Positions 17,353 to 25,836 of a stretch of DNA of 64,000 nt are shown here, in pieces. Position 1 is the first letter of the stretch. The number at the start of each line of letters is the position of its first letter. Source of the stretch: Capnocytophaga felis (GTDB taxonomy: Bacteria > Bacteroidota > Bacteroidia > Flavobacteriales > Flavobacteriaceae); NCBI RefSeq assembly GCF_009684755.1, contig NZ_BLBC01000006.1, positions 102,029 to 166,028 of the forward strand, given 5' to 3'. A program made the position numbers and the translations under genes. The notes beneath the pieces are model-generated. The model worked only from the letters and a program-made list of their open reading frames with translations. It ran no database searches and was not told where the DNA came from.

Positions 17353-18060
17353 ATGAAATACAAAAGGATTTTGTTGAAATTGAGCGGTGAAGCCTTGATG
17401 GGAGGACGTCAATACGGAATAGATCCGGTTCGTTTAAAAGAGTATGCAACTGAAATCAAACAAGTTGTTGAAAAAGGTGTTGAAGTAGCGATTGTTATTG
17501 GAGGAGGAAATATTTTCCGCGGGGTTGCGGGAGCAAGTAATGGAATGGATAGAGTACAAGGCGACTATATGGGGATGCTGGCAACGGTTATAAATTCGCT
17601 TGCCTTGCAAAGTGCTTTGGAAGAAGAGGGTGTATTTACGCGTTTGCAAACAGCCATCACTATGGAAGCCATTGCAGAACCTTTCATCCGTCGTCGGGCG
17701 GTGCGTCACTTGGAAAAAGGGCGTGTGGTGATTTTTGGTGCAGGAACCGGAAATCCGTACTTTACAACCGATTCGGCTGCGGTTTTGAGGGCAATTGAAA
17801 TCAATGCCGATGTAATTTTAAAAGGAACTCGCGTAGATGGAATCTATACCGCTGACCCTGAGAAAGATAAAAATGCAGTAAAATTTGAGAACATCACTTT
17901 TGATGAGGTGATGAATAAAGGTTTGAAAGTTATGGATATGACGGCTTTCACTCTAAGTCAAGAAAACGAATTGCCAATTATTGTTTTCGATATGAACAAA
18001 AAAGGCAATTTGTTAAAGGTGGTTTCGGGTGATAATGTGGGAACTACCGTGAATTTGTAA
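17353..18060 (+). CDS. pyrH: Uridylate kinase
   Basis: Phosphorylates UMP to UDP in pyrimidine nucleotide synthesis; a hexameric cytoplasmic enzyme of the amino-acid kinase fold. It is 235 aa with KLSGEALMG at the N-terminus, IGGGNIFRG at about residue 52, and [16 protein letters not shown] at about 131-146, all characteristic of PyrH. The gap upstream contains TATCTTTG at 17212-17219, a possible -7 element with no matching TTG. frr follows 43 bases later, the usual pyrH-frr order. Confidence 0.96.
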   Translation: MKYKRILLKLSGEALMGGRQYGIDPVRLKEYATEIKQVVEKGVEVAIVIGGGNIFRGVAGASNGMDRVQGDYMGMLATVINSLALQSALEEEGVFTRLQTAITMEAIAEPFIRRRAVRHLEKGRVVIFGAGTGNPYFTTDSAAVLRAIEINADVILKGTRVDGIYTADPEKDKNAVKFENITFDEVMNKGLKVMDMTAFTLSQENELPIIVFDMNKKGNLLKVVSGDNVGTTVNL

Positions 18061-18103
18061 AAAGACTATTGAAAATAAAACTTTGTAAAGAAATTTGATT
18101 TAT

Positions 18104-18658
18104 ATGAATGAAGAAATAGATATTATTCTGGACAGTACAGAGGAGGCGATGCAAGGGTCTTTAGCACACTTGGATAAGGCATTAGGAAACATTCGGGCAG
18201 GAAAGGCGAGTCCGCAAATGGTGGGAAGCGTCTTTGTCGATTATTATGGTTCGCAAACTCCGCTGAGCCAAGTGGCAAACGTAAGTGCCCCCGATTCCCG
18301 AACAATTACAATTCAGCCGTGGGAGAAAAAAATGATTCAACCTATTGAAAAGGCAATTCTGTTGGCAAATTTAGGTTTCAACCCGATGAATAACGGTGAT
18401 GTGGTTATTATCAGTGTACCGCCTTTAACGGAAGAACGTCGTAAAGAACTTGTTAAACAAGCTAAAGGTGAGGGAGAAGATGCGAAAATCAGTATCCGAA
18501 ATGCTCGTCAGGAAGCAAATAAAGAAATTAAAAAAACAGAAGCTTCTGAGGATGTTAAAAAAGGAGCAGAAGAAAGCGTACAAAAACTCACCGATAAATA
18601 TATCAAAAAAGTAGAAGAAGCTTTAACGGTTAAAGAAGCTGAAATTTTGAAGGTGTAA
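18104..18658 (+). CDS. frr: Ribosome recycling factor
   Basis: Splits post-termination ribosomes together with EF-G. It is 184 aa from the ATG at 18104 (MNEEIDIILDSTEEAM); an in-frame TTG at 18095 would add three residues but is less likely. The family hallmarks LGNIRAGKASPQM, DSRTITIQPWEKKM, GDVVIISVPPLTEERRKELVK and the C-terminal helix are all present and full length. A hairpin terminator follows the gene, closing the pyrH-frr operon. Confidence 0.96.
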   Translation: MNEEIDIILDSTEEAMQGSLAHLDKALGNIRAGKASPQMVGSVFVDYYGSQTPLSQVANVSAPDSRTITIQPWEKKMIQPIEKAILLANLGFNPMNNGDVVIISVPPLTEERRKELVKQAKGEGEDAKISIRNARQEANKEIKKTEASEDVKKGAEESVQKLTDKYIKKVEEALTVKEAEILKV

Positions 18659-18679
18659 TAAGGTTAAAATAAATTGAGG

Positions 18680-18718
18680 AAATGAGCAATGGAATAATTT
18701 TTCGTTGCTCATTTTTTA
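18680..18718 (+). terminator. Intrinsic terminator after frr
   Basis: AAATGAGCAA (18680-18689) pairs with TTGCTCATTT (18705-18714), followed by a T run. Confidence 0.8.
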
Positions 18719-18866
18719 TTTGTGAAAGATTAAAAAAAATGTTGTTGCAAATCATTATAACAGAAATGAATACACTTACACTTCTTTCATATATCTTGAA
18801 TTTTTTGAAATTATCTTGATTTTTTATTGAGAAAATATTAATTTTACCACGATAAAACTTTGATAT

Positions 18867-20225
18867 ATGGAGAAACATTTAATAGACCGATTAACCTCCC
18901 CGATTCACAAATTTACTAAACAAGCAAAATCCGGAGGTATTGTATTAGGACTTAATGTAATTATAGCTATTGTGCTGGCAAATTCACCTTGGGCTGAGCA
19001 TTATTTCCATTTTTTTGAACATCATTTAGGATTTACCTTTGATGGAAAAACATATTTAAATATGCCATTACACCATTGGATTAATGATGGATTGATGGCA
19101 TTGTTTTTTTTCGTTGTGGGGCTCGAATTAAAACGTGAAATTGTTGCAGGAGAGTTATCAAATCCTCGAAAAGCATTATTGCCAATTGGGGCAGCTATTG
19201 GTGGGATGCTCGTACCTGCAGTCATATATATATCATTAAACCCAACAGGAGAAGTACACGGAGGTTGGGGAATTCCTATGGCAACGGATATTGCTTTTTC
19301 ATTAGGAGTGTTGTATTTATTAGGAGATAAAGTGCCAATATCGTTAAAGGTATTTTTGACTGCATTGGCAATTGTTGACGACCTTGGTGCAGTATTGGTA
19401 ATTGCATTCTTCTATACTTCCGAGATTTCGTTGGCGAATTTAGGAATTGGTTTAGGGTTATTATTCTTGCTTTATGTAGGAAAACGTATCGGAATACGTC
19501 ACGTTTTGTTTTATGCATTGGTAGGAGCCGTTATTTGGGGGGCATTTTTGCTTTCTGGTGTTCACGCTACTATTGCGGCGGTATTGATAGCTTTTATGAT
19601 TCCTACTGATGTACAAATGAAAGAAAATGAGTATGTACACAACATAAAAGGTTATTTGAAAAAGTTTAAACGATTGGATCCTAATAATAAGATTCCAACA
19701 CTTACTGAAAAACAATTGCATTTGTTGGAGAAAATAAATGTGGATACACGTAGGTCTATTCCTCCATTACAACGTTTGGAACACGCTATGCATCCCTTTG
19801 TTACTTTTGTGGTAATTCCAATTTTTGCCTTGGCAAATGCGGGAGTTTCTTTATCTATAGATGTAGATCAATTGTTTAGCACCAATATTGCTTTGGGTGT
19901 TGCACTTGGTTTGTTCTTCGGAAAAGTTATTGGAGTTTCAGGATTTACAGTGTTTATGGTAAAAGTTCTTAAATTGTCTCCATATCCGAGGGGAATGAAT
20001 CTGCGAAACCTTATCGGATTAGGGCTTTTGGCAGCCATTGGATTCACAATGTCTCTATTTGTAACCACATTAGCTTTCGAACATCCACTTTATATGGATC
20101 AAGCCAAAATAGGTATTTTTGTAGCTTCACTTTTAGGTGGAACTTTGGGATATATAGTTTTGAATAAAAAGGAAGATAAAATAAATAAAGATGAAACAAT
20201 AGATATAGGTCAATCGGAAGAATAA
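18867..20225 (+). CDS. nhaA: Na+/H+ antiporter NhaA
   Basis: 452 aa, about twelve membrane helices. It exchanges cytoplasmic Na+ for external protons across the inner membrane. The adjacent aspartates that bind the ions are in AIVDDLGAVLVIAFFYT (about residues 170-186). The early motif FFFVVGLELKREIVAGEL and HWINDGLMALFFF are also typical. A longer hydrophilic loop near residues 250-300 and an acidic tail extend it beyond the E. coli length. It stands alone between terminators. If the membrane pyrophosphatase at 46850 pumps Na+, the two share sodium homeostasis (inference). Confidence 0.95.
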   Translation: MEKHLIDRLTSPIHKFTKQAKSGGIVLGLNVIIAIVLANSPWAEHYFHFFEHHLGFTFDGKTYLNMPLHHWINDGLMALFFFVVGLELKREIVAGELSNPRKALLPIGAAIGGMLVPAVIYISLNPTGEVHGGWGIPMATDIAFSLGVLYLLGDKVPISLKVFLTALAIVDDLGAVLVIAFFYTSEISLANLGIGLGLLFLLYVGKRIGIRHVLFYALVGAVIWGAFLLSGVHATIAAVLIAFMIPTDVQMKENEYVHNIKGYLKKFKRLDPNNKIPTLTEKQLHLLEKINVDTRRSIPPLQRLEHAMHPFVTFVVIPIFALANAGVSLSIDVDQLFSTNIALGVALGLFFGKVIGVSGFTVFMVKVLKLSPYPRGMNLRNLIGLGLLAAIGFTMSLFVTTLAFEHPLYMDQAKIGIFVASLLGGTLGYIVLNKKEDKINKDETIDIGQSEE

Positions 20226-20253
20226 ATAAGAAATTAGATAACAAATTCATAAA

Positions 20254-20296
20254 GGAAAAACCTCTTCAAGTTTTATGTTTTGAAGAGGTTTTCCTA
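20254..20296 (+). terminator. Bidirectional terminator between nhaA and the porin gene
   Basis: GGAAAAACCTCTTCAA at 20254-20269 pairs with TTGAAGAGGTTTTCC at 20280-20294, with one mismatch or bulge and an A/T-rich loop. It lies between converging genes. Confidence 0.85.
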
Positions 20297-20316
20297 TTTT
20301 ATAAAAAGATTAAATT

Positions 20317-21624
20317 TTAAAATTTAGCCGAAAAAATCTTCGGATTGATGTTTAAACTACACCAGAACCAATCTTGATAGCCACGTGCATTAGGCGTTTT
20401 TTTGAGTGTATTGAGGGCATCTGTGGTAAAGTAGGTAGAATATCCCATTTGTAACCCGATATAAGGCTGTACTTTAAGGGTATAAACCAAATCTATTTCG
20501 TTACCTAAACCGCGTTTTTTGTTGCCTTTGCTATCGTAAACAATTCCTGCTGAAGCAAAATTATGCCAAGTAGCAGAAAAGCTGCTTTTTTCACCAATTC
20601 GGAAATTAGCCGTCAGGTACGGATTGATAAGTCCGAAGGGATTTACCGCAGGAACGTAATAATAGTCCATAAATCCGTAAAATTTATGGTTAGTTCCCGA
20701 AAATGGGTCGAAAGCCTTATCTTTTCCTGATGTGTCATCGGCATTTTTTCCGCTCAAATAATCAATTCCTGCCGATAAACTGAACACATCCGAAAATTTA
20801 TATCCCATATTTACAGCAAACATATAAGCACTTTTGGTAGCTCCACCGGCATTTTTTCCGGTTTGGAAGTACGAAGTCAGCCCATATTTCCAATCGTTTG
20901 TTGTTCCCGCATAATGAAACCCGAAAGTCTGCATATTATGAGTTTCATTTGAAACCGCATCATCTCTGAATCCTAAATTGCTGAATAGTAATGAAATTCG
21001 ATTACTTTCGGAAATACGATACAGTCCGTGAAATGCTTCTAAATGCTGATAATTCTGAGCTCCTTTGGTAAAATACTGACCAGCCGGATTATTGATGTTT
21101 TTATCCGTGTAATTTTGGTTGAAGGCAAAGAAACTGCGAAGCAAAAACTTATCCGAGGTCTTCCAATCTAAGTTTACCGCATCGTGGCTTCTGCCAGCAG
21201 GATGCCAATCCAATGAACCAAAAATGCGGTCGTCATCTAAAACAATCATCTGCCTACCGATTTTTGCACTTAATTTTTGTGCTATGGGGAAGGAGGCGTA
21301 AGCTTCAAAAACAGAGAAACCTCCGGTTTTGTCCGTTACTTGAATTTGAGGTGCTTGCCCCCAAACATTAACATTTTGAAGCGAGAGATAAAATCGTAAT
21401 CGGTCTGTATTTTTGTAATCGAAATTCAATCTTGTACGATTGTTCACCAAGATGGCAGGTTGTTTGCCTTTCTCCAAAGGAAGATACGCTCCGTTACGAT
21501 ACTCAAAACGCGGACGGATTTGAGCCGAAAGCGAAAATTCATTGTGTTCCTCTTGAGCATTTGCCGGAACTGACAACGTTAAGAGGACGCCAAGTGTAAC
21601 TGCTGAAAAAAAATGTGTCTTCAT
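20317..21624 (-). CDS. Outer-membrane porin of the alginate-export family
   Basis: 435 aa. A signal peptide ends at ANAQ (about residue 24). The rest consists of alternating amphipathic strands typical of a 16- to 18-strand beta-barrel, including VNNRTRLNFDYKNTDRLRFYLSLQNVNVWG and IGRQMIVLDDDRIFGSLDW. The C-terminus ends in Phe (KIFSAKF), as expected for BAM insertion. The pattern matches the alginate_exp family (PF13372). The substrate cannot be told. It is divergent from nrfH across a 196-bp spacer, so shared control and a role in nitrite or other solute entry is possible but unproven. Confidence 0.75.
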   Translation of the reverse strand: MKTHFFSAVTLGVLLTLSVPANAQEEHNEFSLSAQIRPRFEYRNGAYLPLEKGKQPAILVNNRTRLNFDYKNTDRLRFYLSLQNVNVWGQAPQIQVTDKTGGFSVFEAYASFPIAQKLSAKIGRQMIVLDDDRIFGSLDWHPAGRSHDAVNLDWKTSDKFLLRSFFAFNQNYTDKNINNPAGQYFTKGAQNYQHLEAFHGLYRISESNRISLLFSNLGFRDDAVSNETHNMQTFGFHYAGTTNDWKYGLTSYFQTGKNAGGATKSAYMFAVNMGYKFSDVFSLSAGIDYLSGKNADDTSGKDKAFDPFSGTNHKFYGFMDYYYVPAVNPFGLINPYLTANFRIGEKSSFSATWHNFASAGIVYDSKGNKKRGLGNEIDLVYTLKVQPYIGLQMGYSTYFTTDALNTLKKTPNARGYQDWFWCSLNINPKIFSAKF

Positions 21625-21758
21625 ATTTATTAGTTAATTTTAAGTTTCTCTTCAAATTTATAGTTTGCTGTAAAATAATGTAAAACTTACAGAATATATG
21701 TCTCTTATTTAGAATAAAAATAAAATACCTTAAAATCTTAAAATACTTTATTTTGCTC

Positions 21759-21789
21759 TTGCAAATGTAGTTAAAAGATTTTAAATTTG
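21759..21789 (+). promoter_or_regulatory. nrfHA promoter
   Basis: TTG at 21759-21761, 20 nt, TAAATTTG at 21782-21789, a consensus Bacteroidetes promoter about 31 bases before the nrfH start. No operator could be identified with confidence next to it. Confidence 0.7.
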
Positions 21790-21820
21790 CAATAATAAGA
21801 TACAAATATCTTTTTAAACG

Positions 21821-22426
21821 ATGACAACAAGAAATAAAGAAACAAAACAGGTCAAAAAGGGCAAGTATTTTAAATATTTGATTCCTTCTTTGGTAGGGGT
21901 GTTACTTGGATTGAGCGGATACATCTTTTATATATCCAAGGCGTATTCTTACCTATCTGACGACCCCAAAGCCTGTGTGAATTGCCACATTATGGCTCCC
22001 GAGTATTCCACGTGGTTTCACTCCTCACACGGGCGAAACACCGTATGTAATGATTGTCACGTTCCGCACGACAATTTCTTCAGAAAGTACTATTTTAAAG
22101 CAAGCGATGGCCTACGGCACGCCACAATGTTCACTTTCCGAATGGAACCGCAAGTGATAACAATGCACAAACCGGGGCAAATGGTGGTTCAGGAAAACTG
22201 CATCCGTTGTCATAGCGAGCTTAACAGCGTGGTAGGTATGGGAAATGTAACGGCTCAGATGGCACACGCCGACCAAGGTAAGTTATGCTGGGAGTGCCAT
22301 ACCGATGTACCTCACGGAAACGTTCGCGGGCTGAACTCGGCACCCAATGCCAGAGTACCCCTTGCCTCCGAACCAGTGCCTGATTGGCTTAAAAATATGG
22401 TAAAAAACCAACAAAAAGGAAAATAA
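21821..22426 (+). CDS. nrfH: Cytochrome c nitrite reductase small subunit
   Basis: 201-aa NapC/NirT-family tetraheme quinol dehydrogenase that passes electrons from menaquinol to NrfA. A single N-terminal membrane helix (about residues 20-42) anchors it. Four CxxCH heme motifs are visible: CVNCH, CNDCH, CIRCH and CWECH. It is 53 bases before nrfA and reads from a consensus promoter. The heme attachment needs the CcsB/CcsA-type pair found 5 kb downstream. Confidence 0.95.
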   Translation: MTTRNKETKQVKKGKYFKYLIPSLVGVLLGLSGYIFYISKAYSYLSDDPKACVNCHIMAPEYSTWFHSSHGRNTVCNDCHVPHDNFFRKYYFKASDGLRHATMFTFRMEPQVITMHKPGQMVVQENCIRCHSELNSVVGMGNVTAQMAHADQGKLCWECHTDVPHGNVRGLNSAPNARVPLASEPVPDWLKNMVKNQQKGK

Positions 22427-22479
22427 TCCGTTTTGTAAGCGAAATATAAAATATTGACTGACAATTAATACACTTAGCG

Positions 22480-23946
22480 ATGAAAAAGAAAAATTGGTTA
22501 ATCGTAGGAATTTTGGCTGTGGTAACCTTCCTTTTAGGAATGCTTGCCAACTCCATTATGGGAAGAAAAGCCGAAGCACAGATTATTTCGAGAGCAAATA
22601 CCGATATCAAAGAATTTGAAGCTCGAAACGAAATTTGGGGAGAATACTATCAACGTGAGTACCAATCGTGGTTACAAACTGCCGATACTACTTTCCGAGC
22701 CAAATATATGAGTAGTGATAATGATGATTTATTGGCAGAACGTCCCGAGATGGTCATTTTATGGGCAGGATATGCTTTTTCAAAAGATTATACCGCACCA
22801 CGTGGGCATATGCACGCCGTTGCGGATGTTACGCATACGTTGCGTACTGGGGCTCCAACCGATTCCACACATTCGCCACAACCCGGAACGTGCTGGACTT
22901 GTAAAAGCCCTGACGTTCCCAGACTTATGAATAAAGTGGGTATTGAAAATTATTACAAAGCTCATTGGGACGAGTGGGGAAGTGAAGTAGTAAACCCGAT
23001 TGGTTGTGCCAACTGCCACGACCCTAAAACAATGAATTTGACCATCACGCAACCTGCTCTTGTAGAAGCGTTTAATCGTCAAGGGAAAGATATTACCAAA
23101 GCTACTCATCAGGAAATGCGTTCGTTGGTGTGTGCACAATGTCACGTGGAGTATTATTTTAAAGGAGATACTAAATATTTGACTTTCCCTTGGGATGAAG
23201 GAACAAAAGTAGAAGATGTCGAGAAATTTTACGACAACGTAGGTTGGACGGATTTCGTGCATAAAGTGAGCCGTACGCCTATCTTAAAAGCTCAACACCC
23301 CGATTATGAAATCTTTAAGTTAGGAATTCACGCACAACGTGGTGTTTCGTGTTCGGATTGTCATATGCCTTACAGAACTGAAGGAGGTGTGAAGTACACA
23401 GACCACCACATTAGTAGTCCGCTCAGAAACGTGAACGCAAGCTGCCAAGTTTGCCACAGACAACCTGAACAAGAGTTAATCAAAAACGTGTACGAACGTC
23501 AGGATTACGTATTTACTTTAAGAAATCGTTTGGAAAAACAATTGGCAAAAGTACACTTCCAAGCTAAATTTTTGTGGGATAACGGAGCAACCGAAGAGCA
23601 AATGAAGCCGATTTTAGACCTTATCCGTAAATCGCAATGGCGTTGGGATTTCATCACAGCTTCACACGGTGCGGCTTTCCACGCTCCGATTGAATCACAG
23701 AAAGTGTTGGGTGATGGTATGTTTTTCGCAATGCAAGCCGAATCGGATATGAACAGCTTGACCGACAGATTGAGAATCGCTGCCAAATTTGAAATGCCGG
23801 ATATCAGCACGAAAGCCAAAGCTCAGGCAATTATCGGTTTAGATATGGAGAAAGAAGAAGCGAACAAAAAACAATTTATGAAAACCATCGTTCCGAAATG
23901 GATAAAAGAAGCCAAAGAAAAGGGCAATTTGGTTACTCAAAAGTAA
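22480..23946 (+). CDS. nrfA: Ammonia-forming cytochrome c nitrite reductase
   Basis: 488-aa periplasmic pentaheme enzyme that reduces nitrite to ammonium by six electrons. An N-terminal hydrophobic segment (about 5-24) is the signal or anchor. The catalytic heme has the special lysine-ligand motif CWTCK, and the other four are CANCH, CAQCH, CSDCH and CQVCH, so the heme set is complete. The distal-pocket region HMPYRTEGGVKYTDHHISS is intact. It is probably co-transcribed with nrfH and is followed by a strong terminator. Confidence 0.97.
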   Translation: MKKKNWLIVGILAVVTFLLGMLANSIMGRKAEAQIISRANTDIKEFEARNEIWGEYYQREYQSWLQTADTTFRAKYMSSDNDDLLAERPEMVILWAGYAFSKDYTAPRGHMHAVADVTHTLRTGAPTDSTHSPQPGTCWTCKSPDVPRLMNKVGIENYYKAHWDEWGSEVVNPIGCANCHDPKTMNLTITQPALVEAFNRQGKDITKATHQEMRSLVCAQCHVEYYFKGDTKYLTFPWDEGTKVEDVEKFYDNVGWTDFVHKVSRTPILKAQHPDYEIFKLGIHAQRGVSCSDCHMPYRTEGGVKYTDHHISSPLRNVNASCQVCHRQPEQELIKNVYERQDYVFTLRNRLEKQLAKVHFQAKFLWDNGATEEQMKPILDLIRKSQWRWDFITASHGAAFHAPIESQKVLGDGMFFAMQAESDMNSLTDRLRIAAKFEMPDISTKAKAQAIIGLDMEKEEANKKQFMKTIVPKWIKEAKEKGNLVTQK

Positions 23947-23966
23947 AATCTTCCTAAAAAATTAAC

Positions 23967-24016
23967 AAACCGTTGCAGATTATTTTGAAATACAAAACAC
24001 TGCAACGGTTTTTTTT
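23967..24016 (+). terminator. Intrinsic terminator after nrfA
   Basis: AAACCGTTGCAG (23967-23978) pairs with CTGCAACGGTTT beginning at 24000, and an uninterrupted T tract follows. Confidence 0.9.
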
Positions 24017-24065
24017 ATAATTTTGAACGATAAGAATTTAAAAAAGAAGAGAATAACAAAATATA

Positions 24066-24839
24066 ATGAGTATAATCAACTCGGTGATAAATTTAGGTGT
24101 CAATGCAAAGGATTTTCCTGCTATTGATGTGGATATGTACGGAAATTTCATCGCTTTTGATGGAAAAAATAGCGTAAATAGCAACGGAATGATTGTTTCT
24201 TTGCAAGAACACATCAAAATGAAATTCCCATTGATGCAAATGCTTGATAATGGTTCGTTTTTGCTTGTAGATATGCGTGCAGTAAGTACCAATGCGTTCA
24301 TTTTCAACGCCGAGGGCGTATTGAAAAAGTCTTTTTTTATAGGCGATGCTGTCCAAGATGTTACTTTTAGCGATGGAAAACTCATTGTCAGCTATTTTGA
24401 CGAAGGTGTTTTTGGCTATCCGCCCAGTACGGAAGGTTTGGCGGTTTTTAATATGGAAGGAGAATTGCTTTTTGGGGTTAATTCCAGCTTTGGAGAAGAC
24501 TATATTTGCGATTGTTACGCTCTTTGCAAGTCGGGAGCAAATGCGGTGTACTTTTTTGCCTATACGGAGTTTGAACTTGCCCAACTTTTTTTGAAAAACT
24601 TCAAAATAGAGCGTATTAAAATACCTGAAACTTTGGCAGGGGCTTCCGCAATGGTATTAGACAAAGGGACGATTGTTTTTTTTAATCCTTATGAGCATAA
24701 AAACACACTATTTCGTTATCATTTGTATAACAAACAGCTTGAAAAACTTGGGAAAGTGGATTTTTCCATACTAAAAGGACTTGAAAATGGTCGGTTTTTA
24801 GCAATAAAAGATGATGTTTTTCATATTATCGGTGTTTAA
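24066..24839 (+). CDS. Hypothetical protein, possible beta-propeller
   Basis: 257 aa, no signal peptide. I do not recognise a family. The sequence is built of short beta-rich stretches of about 40 residues with a recurring pattern in which an aliphatic strand is followed by a Gly-x-turn, as in GNFIAFDGKN, NGSFLLVDMR, DGKLIVSYFDEG and KGTIVFFNPY. That suggests a WD40- or NHL-like propeller with about five to six blades. It lies at the start of the accessory stretch that separates nrfHA from the cytochrome maturation genes. Confidence 0.65.
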   Translation: MSIINSVINLGVNAKDFPAIDVDMYGNFIAFDGKNSVNSNGMIVSLQEHIKMKFPLMQMLDNGSFLLVDMRAVSTNAFIFNAEGVLKKSFFIGDAVQDVTFSDGKLIVSYFDEGVFGYPPSTEGLAVFNMEGELLFGVNSSFGEDYICDCYALCKSGANAVYFFAYTEFELAQLFLKNFKIERIKIPETLAGASAMVLDKGTIVFFNPYEHKNTLFRYHLYNKQLEKLGKVDFSILKGLENGRFLAIKDDVFHIIGV

Positions 24840-24858
24840 ATATTTATAATAAATAAGA

Positions 24859-24985
24859 AGTTGCAATCGGGTAAATTTTTGTGAATTCGAAACTTTTTAA
24901 AAGTGGTTGATGAACAACTTTATGAGGAATGAATATTTGTTCTGTATGTCAATAAACATAACCTCAGAACAATTGCAACCACTAT
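24859..24985. repeat. Nested inverted repeats (possible structured RNA or small element)
   Basis: AGTGGTTG (24902-24909) pairs with CAACCACT (24976-24983). Inside this, TGAGG (24923-24927) can pair with CCTCA (24962-24966), or alternatively TTGTTCTG with CAGAACAA (24965-24972). GTTGCAAT near 24860 also matches ATTGCAAC near 24972. The competing pairings suggest a structured transcript or the remains of a small element. No coding potential was seen. Confidence 0.45.
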
Positions 24986-25146
24986 AATAAAAGAGATTTT
25001 GCTTCTGCAATTAAAAAAATCATTAATTTTGTAATTATAAACTAATGTAATGTTCATTTTGCAGTAAAATTAGTATGATTTTCCTTATGCAGGGTTAATG
25101 TATAAAGTAAATTTGTGATATTAACAAAAGAAATATATCAATTATT

Positions 25147-25177
25147 TTGTTCGTTTTAGATTTTTGCATTATCTTTA
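25147..25177 (+). promoter_or_regulatory. Possible promoter upstream of array 3
   Basis: TTG at 25147-25149, 20 nt, TATCTTTA at 25170-25177 (one mismatch to the -7 consensus). If it is used, the transcript of the 103-aa gene would carry array 3 in a 5' leader of about 340 nt. Confidence 0.5.
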
Positions 25178-25319
25178 TGGAATTAAATACGATATAAAGT
25201 GATATAAATATTATTTCGTGCAATTTTATTGCTATTTTTTGTAATAAAAAATATAAGTTTAATATTAAAAATAGAAGATTATATATCTATTACTTTTTGT
25301 TTGGTAGTCCTTACACGAG

Positions 25320-25505
25320 ATGATGTATATAAAACACAATGTTGTGCAAGTGTTACACGAGGTTGTGCAGAAGTTGCACAAGATGGGGCAAAGGTTACAC
25401 GATATAGTGCAAGCGTTACACAAGCTCGTGCAGAAGCTACAAAAGATGGTGCAAGAGTTGCACAAGCTATTTTATGGAATGTTTCTTATTAAATTAATGG
25501 TTTAA
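25320..25505 (+). CDS. Possible 61-aa heptad-repeat peptide encoded by array 3
   Basis: An open frame from ATG 25320 through array 3. Each 21-bp unit gives a heptad of the form [V/G]-Q-x-L-[H/Q]-[K/E/D]-[V/I/L/M], an amphipathic coiled-coil-like pattern. Differences between units are synonymous at the Gln codon (CAA/CAG) and the Leu codon (TTA/TTG/CTA), and conservative aliphatic at the last position, as expected if the peptide were under selection. No ribosome binding site is evident and repeats of this period are open by chance, so translation is uncertain. It ends 19 bases before the 103-aa gene. Confidence 0.3.
   Translation: MMYIKHNVVQVLHEVVQKLHKMGQRLHDIVQALHKLVQKLQKMVQELHKLFYGMFLIKLMV
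25327..25473. repeat. 21-bp tandem array 3
   Basis: Seven 21-bp units, the first and last degenerate, with a core like AAGNGTTACACAAGNTNGTGC. It lies in the 685-bp gap between the 257-aa gene and the 103-aa gene, ending 51 bases before the latter. The array is open in several frames. The + frame starting with the ATG at 25320 reads a regular heptad (see separate entry). Confidence 0.9.
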
Positions 25506-25524
25506 CAATAAAAAAAGTAAAATT

Positions 25525-25836
25525 ATGGCAAGAAAATCATTTGCTGAAACTATTGCATCAGCACAATTGTTAGTGAAATCTCTTATTGAAAGAGGGGATA
25601 ATCTTCCGGTAGGTGTTACTGCCGAAATGCGTGATAAACTTGAAGCTGCTTATAAAAAGGCAGTCGATGCCAATGTAGAGCAAGAAAAACTCAAAGCTCA
25701 ACTTAAAGAAAAAACTGCCGAAGTGGATAAGCACATCACAGAGACTGAAGAGGTATATGCACTTTTGAAGAAATATCTTAAAATAGCAGAACCGCAAGAG
25801 CGTTGGCGAGAGTTCGGCTTTGAGGATAAGAGATAA
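25525..25836 (+). CDS. Small helical protein downstream of a 21-bp array
   Basis: 103 aa, with no signal peptide or cysteine. It is rich in Lys, Glu and Ala and predicted as two to three long helices, including NVEQEKLKAQLKEKTAEVD and a Trp-containing end (QERWREFGF). Proteins with this look (N-terminal MARKS, central EQEKLKA-LK-KT, and a W-E-G-DKR tail) recur in Bacteroidetes without known function (recollection, not tested). Its C-terminal EVYALLKKYLKIAEPQ can be aligned with ELYSIAKIALEDKPQ of the 218-aa protein at 11671. The 21-bp array 3 precedes it in the same way array 1 precedes that gene. Confidence 0.75.
   Translation: MARKSFAETIASAQLLVKSLIERGDNLPVGVTAEMRDKLEAAYKKAVDANVEQEKLKAQLKEKTAEVDKHITETEEVYALLKKYLKIAEPQERWREFGFEDKR

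Noticed and set aside
25265..25465. Cysteine-rich reverse-strand frame in array 3
   Set aside because: The regular Cys every few residues is the reverse complement of the GCA/GTGC repeat core; no start signal or family.
11497..25473. CRISPR array interpretation of the 21-bp repeats
   Set aside because: Units are directly adjacent with no unique spacers, they drift in sequence, and no cas genes are present.
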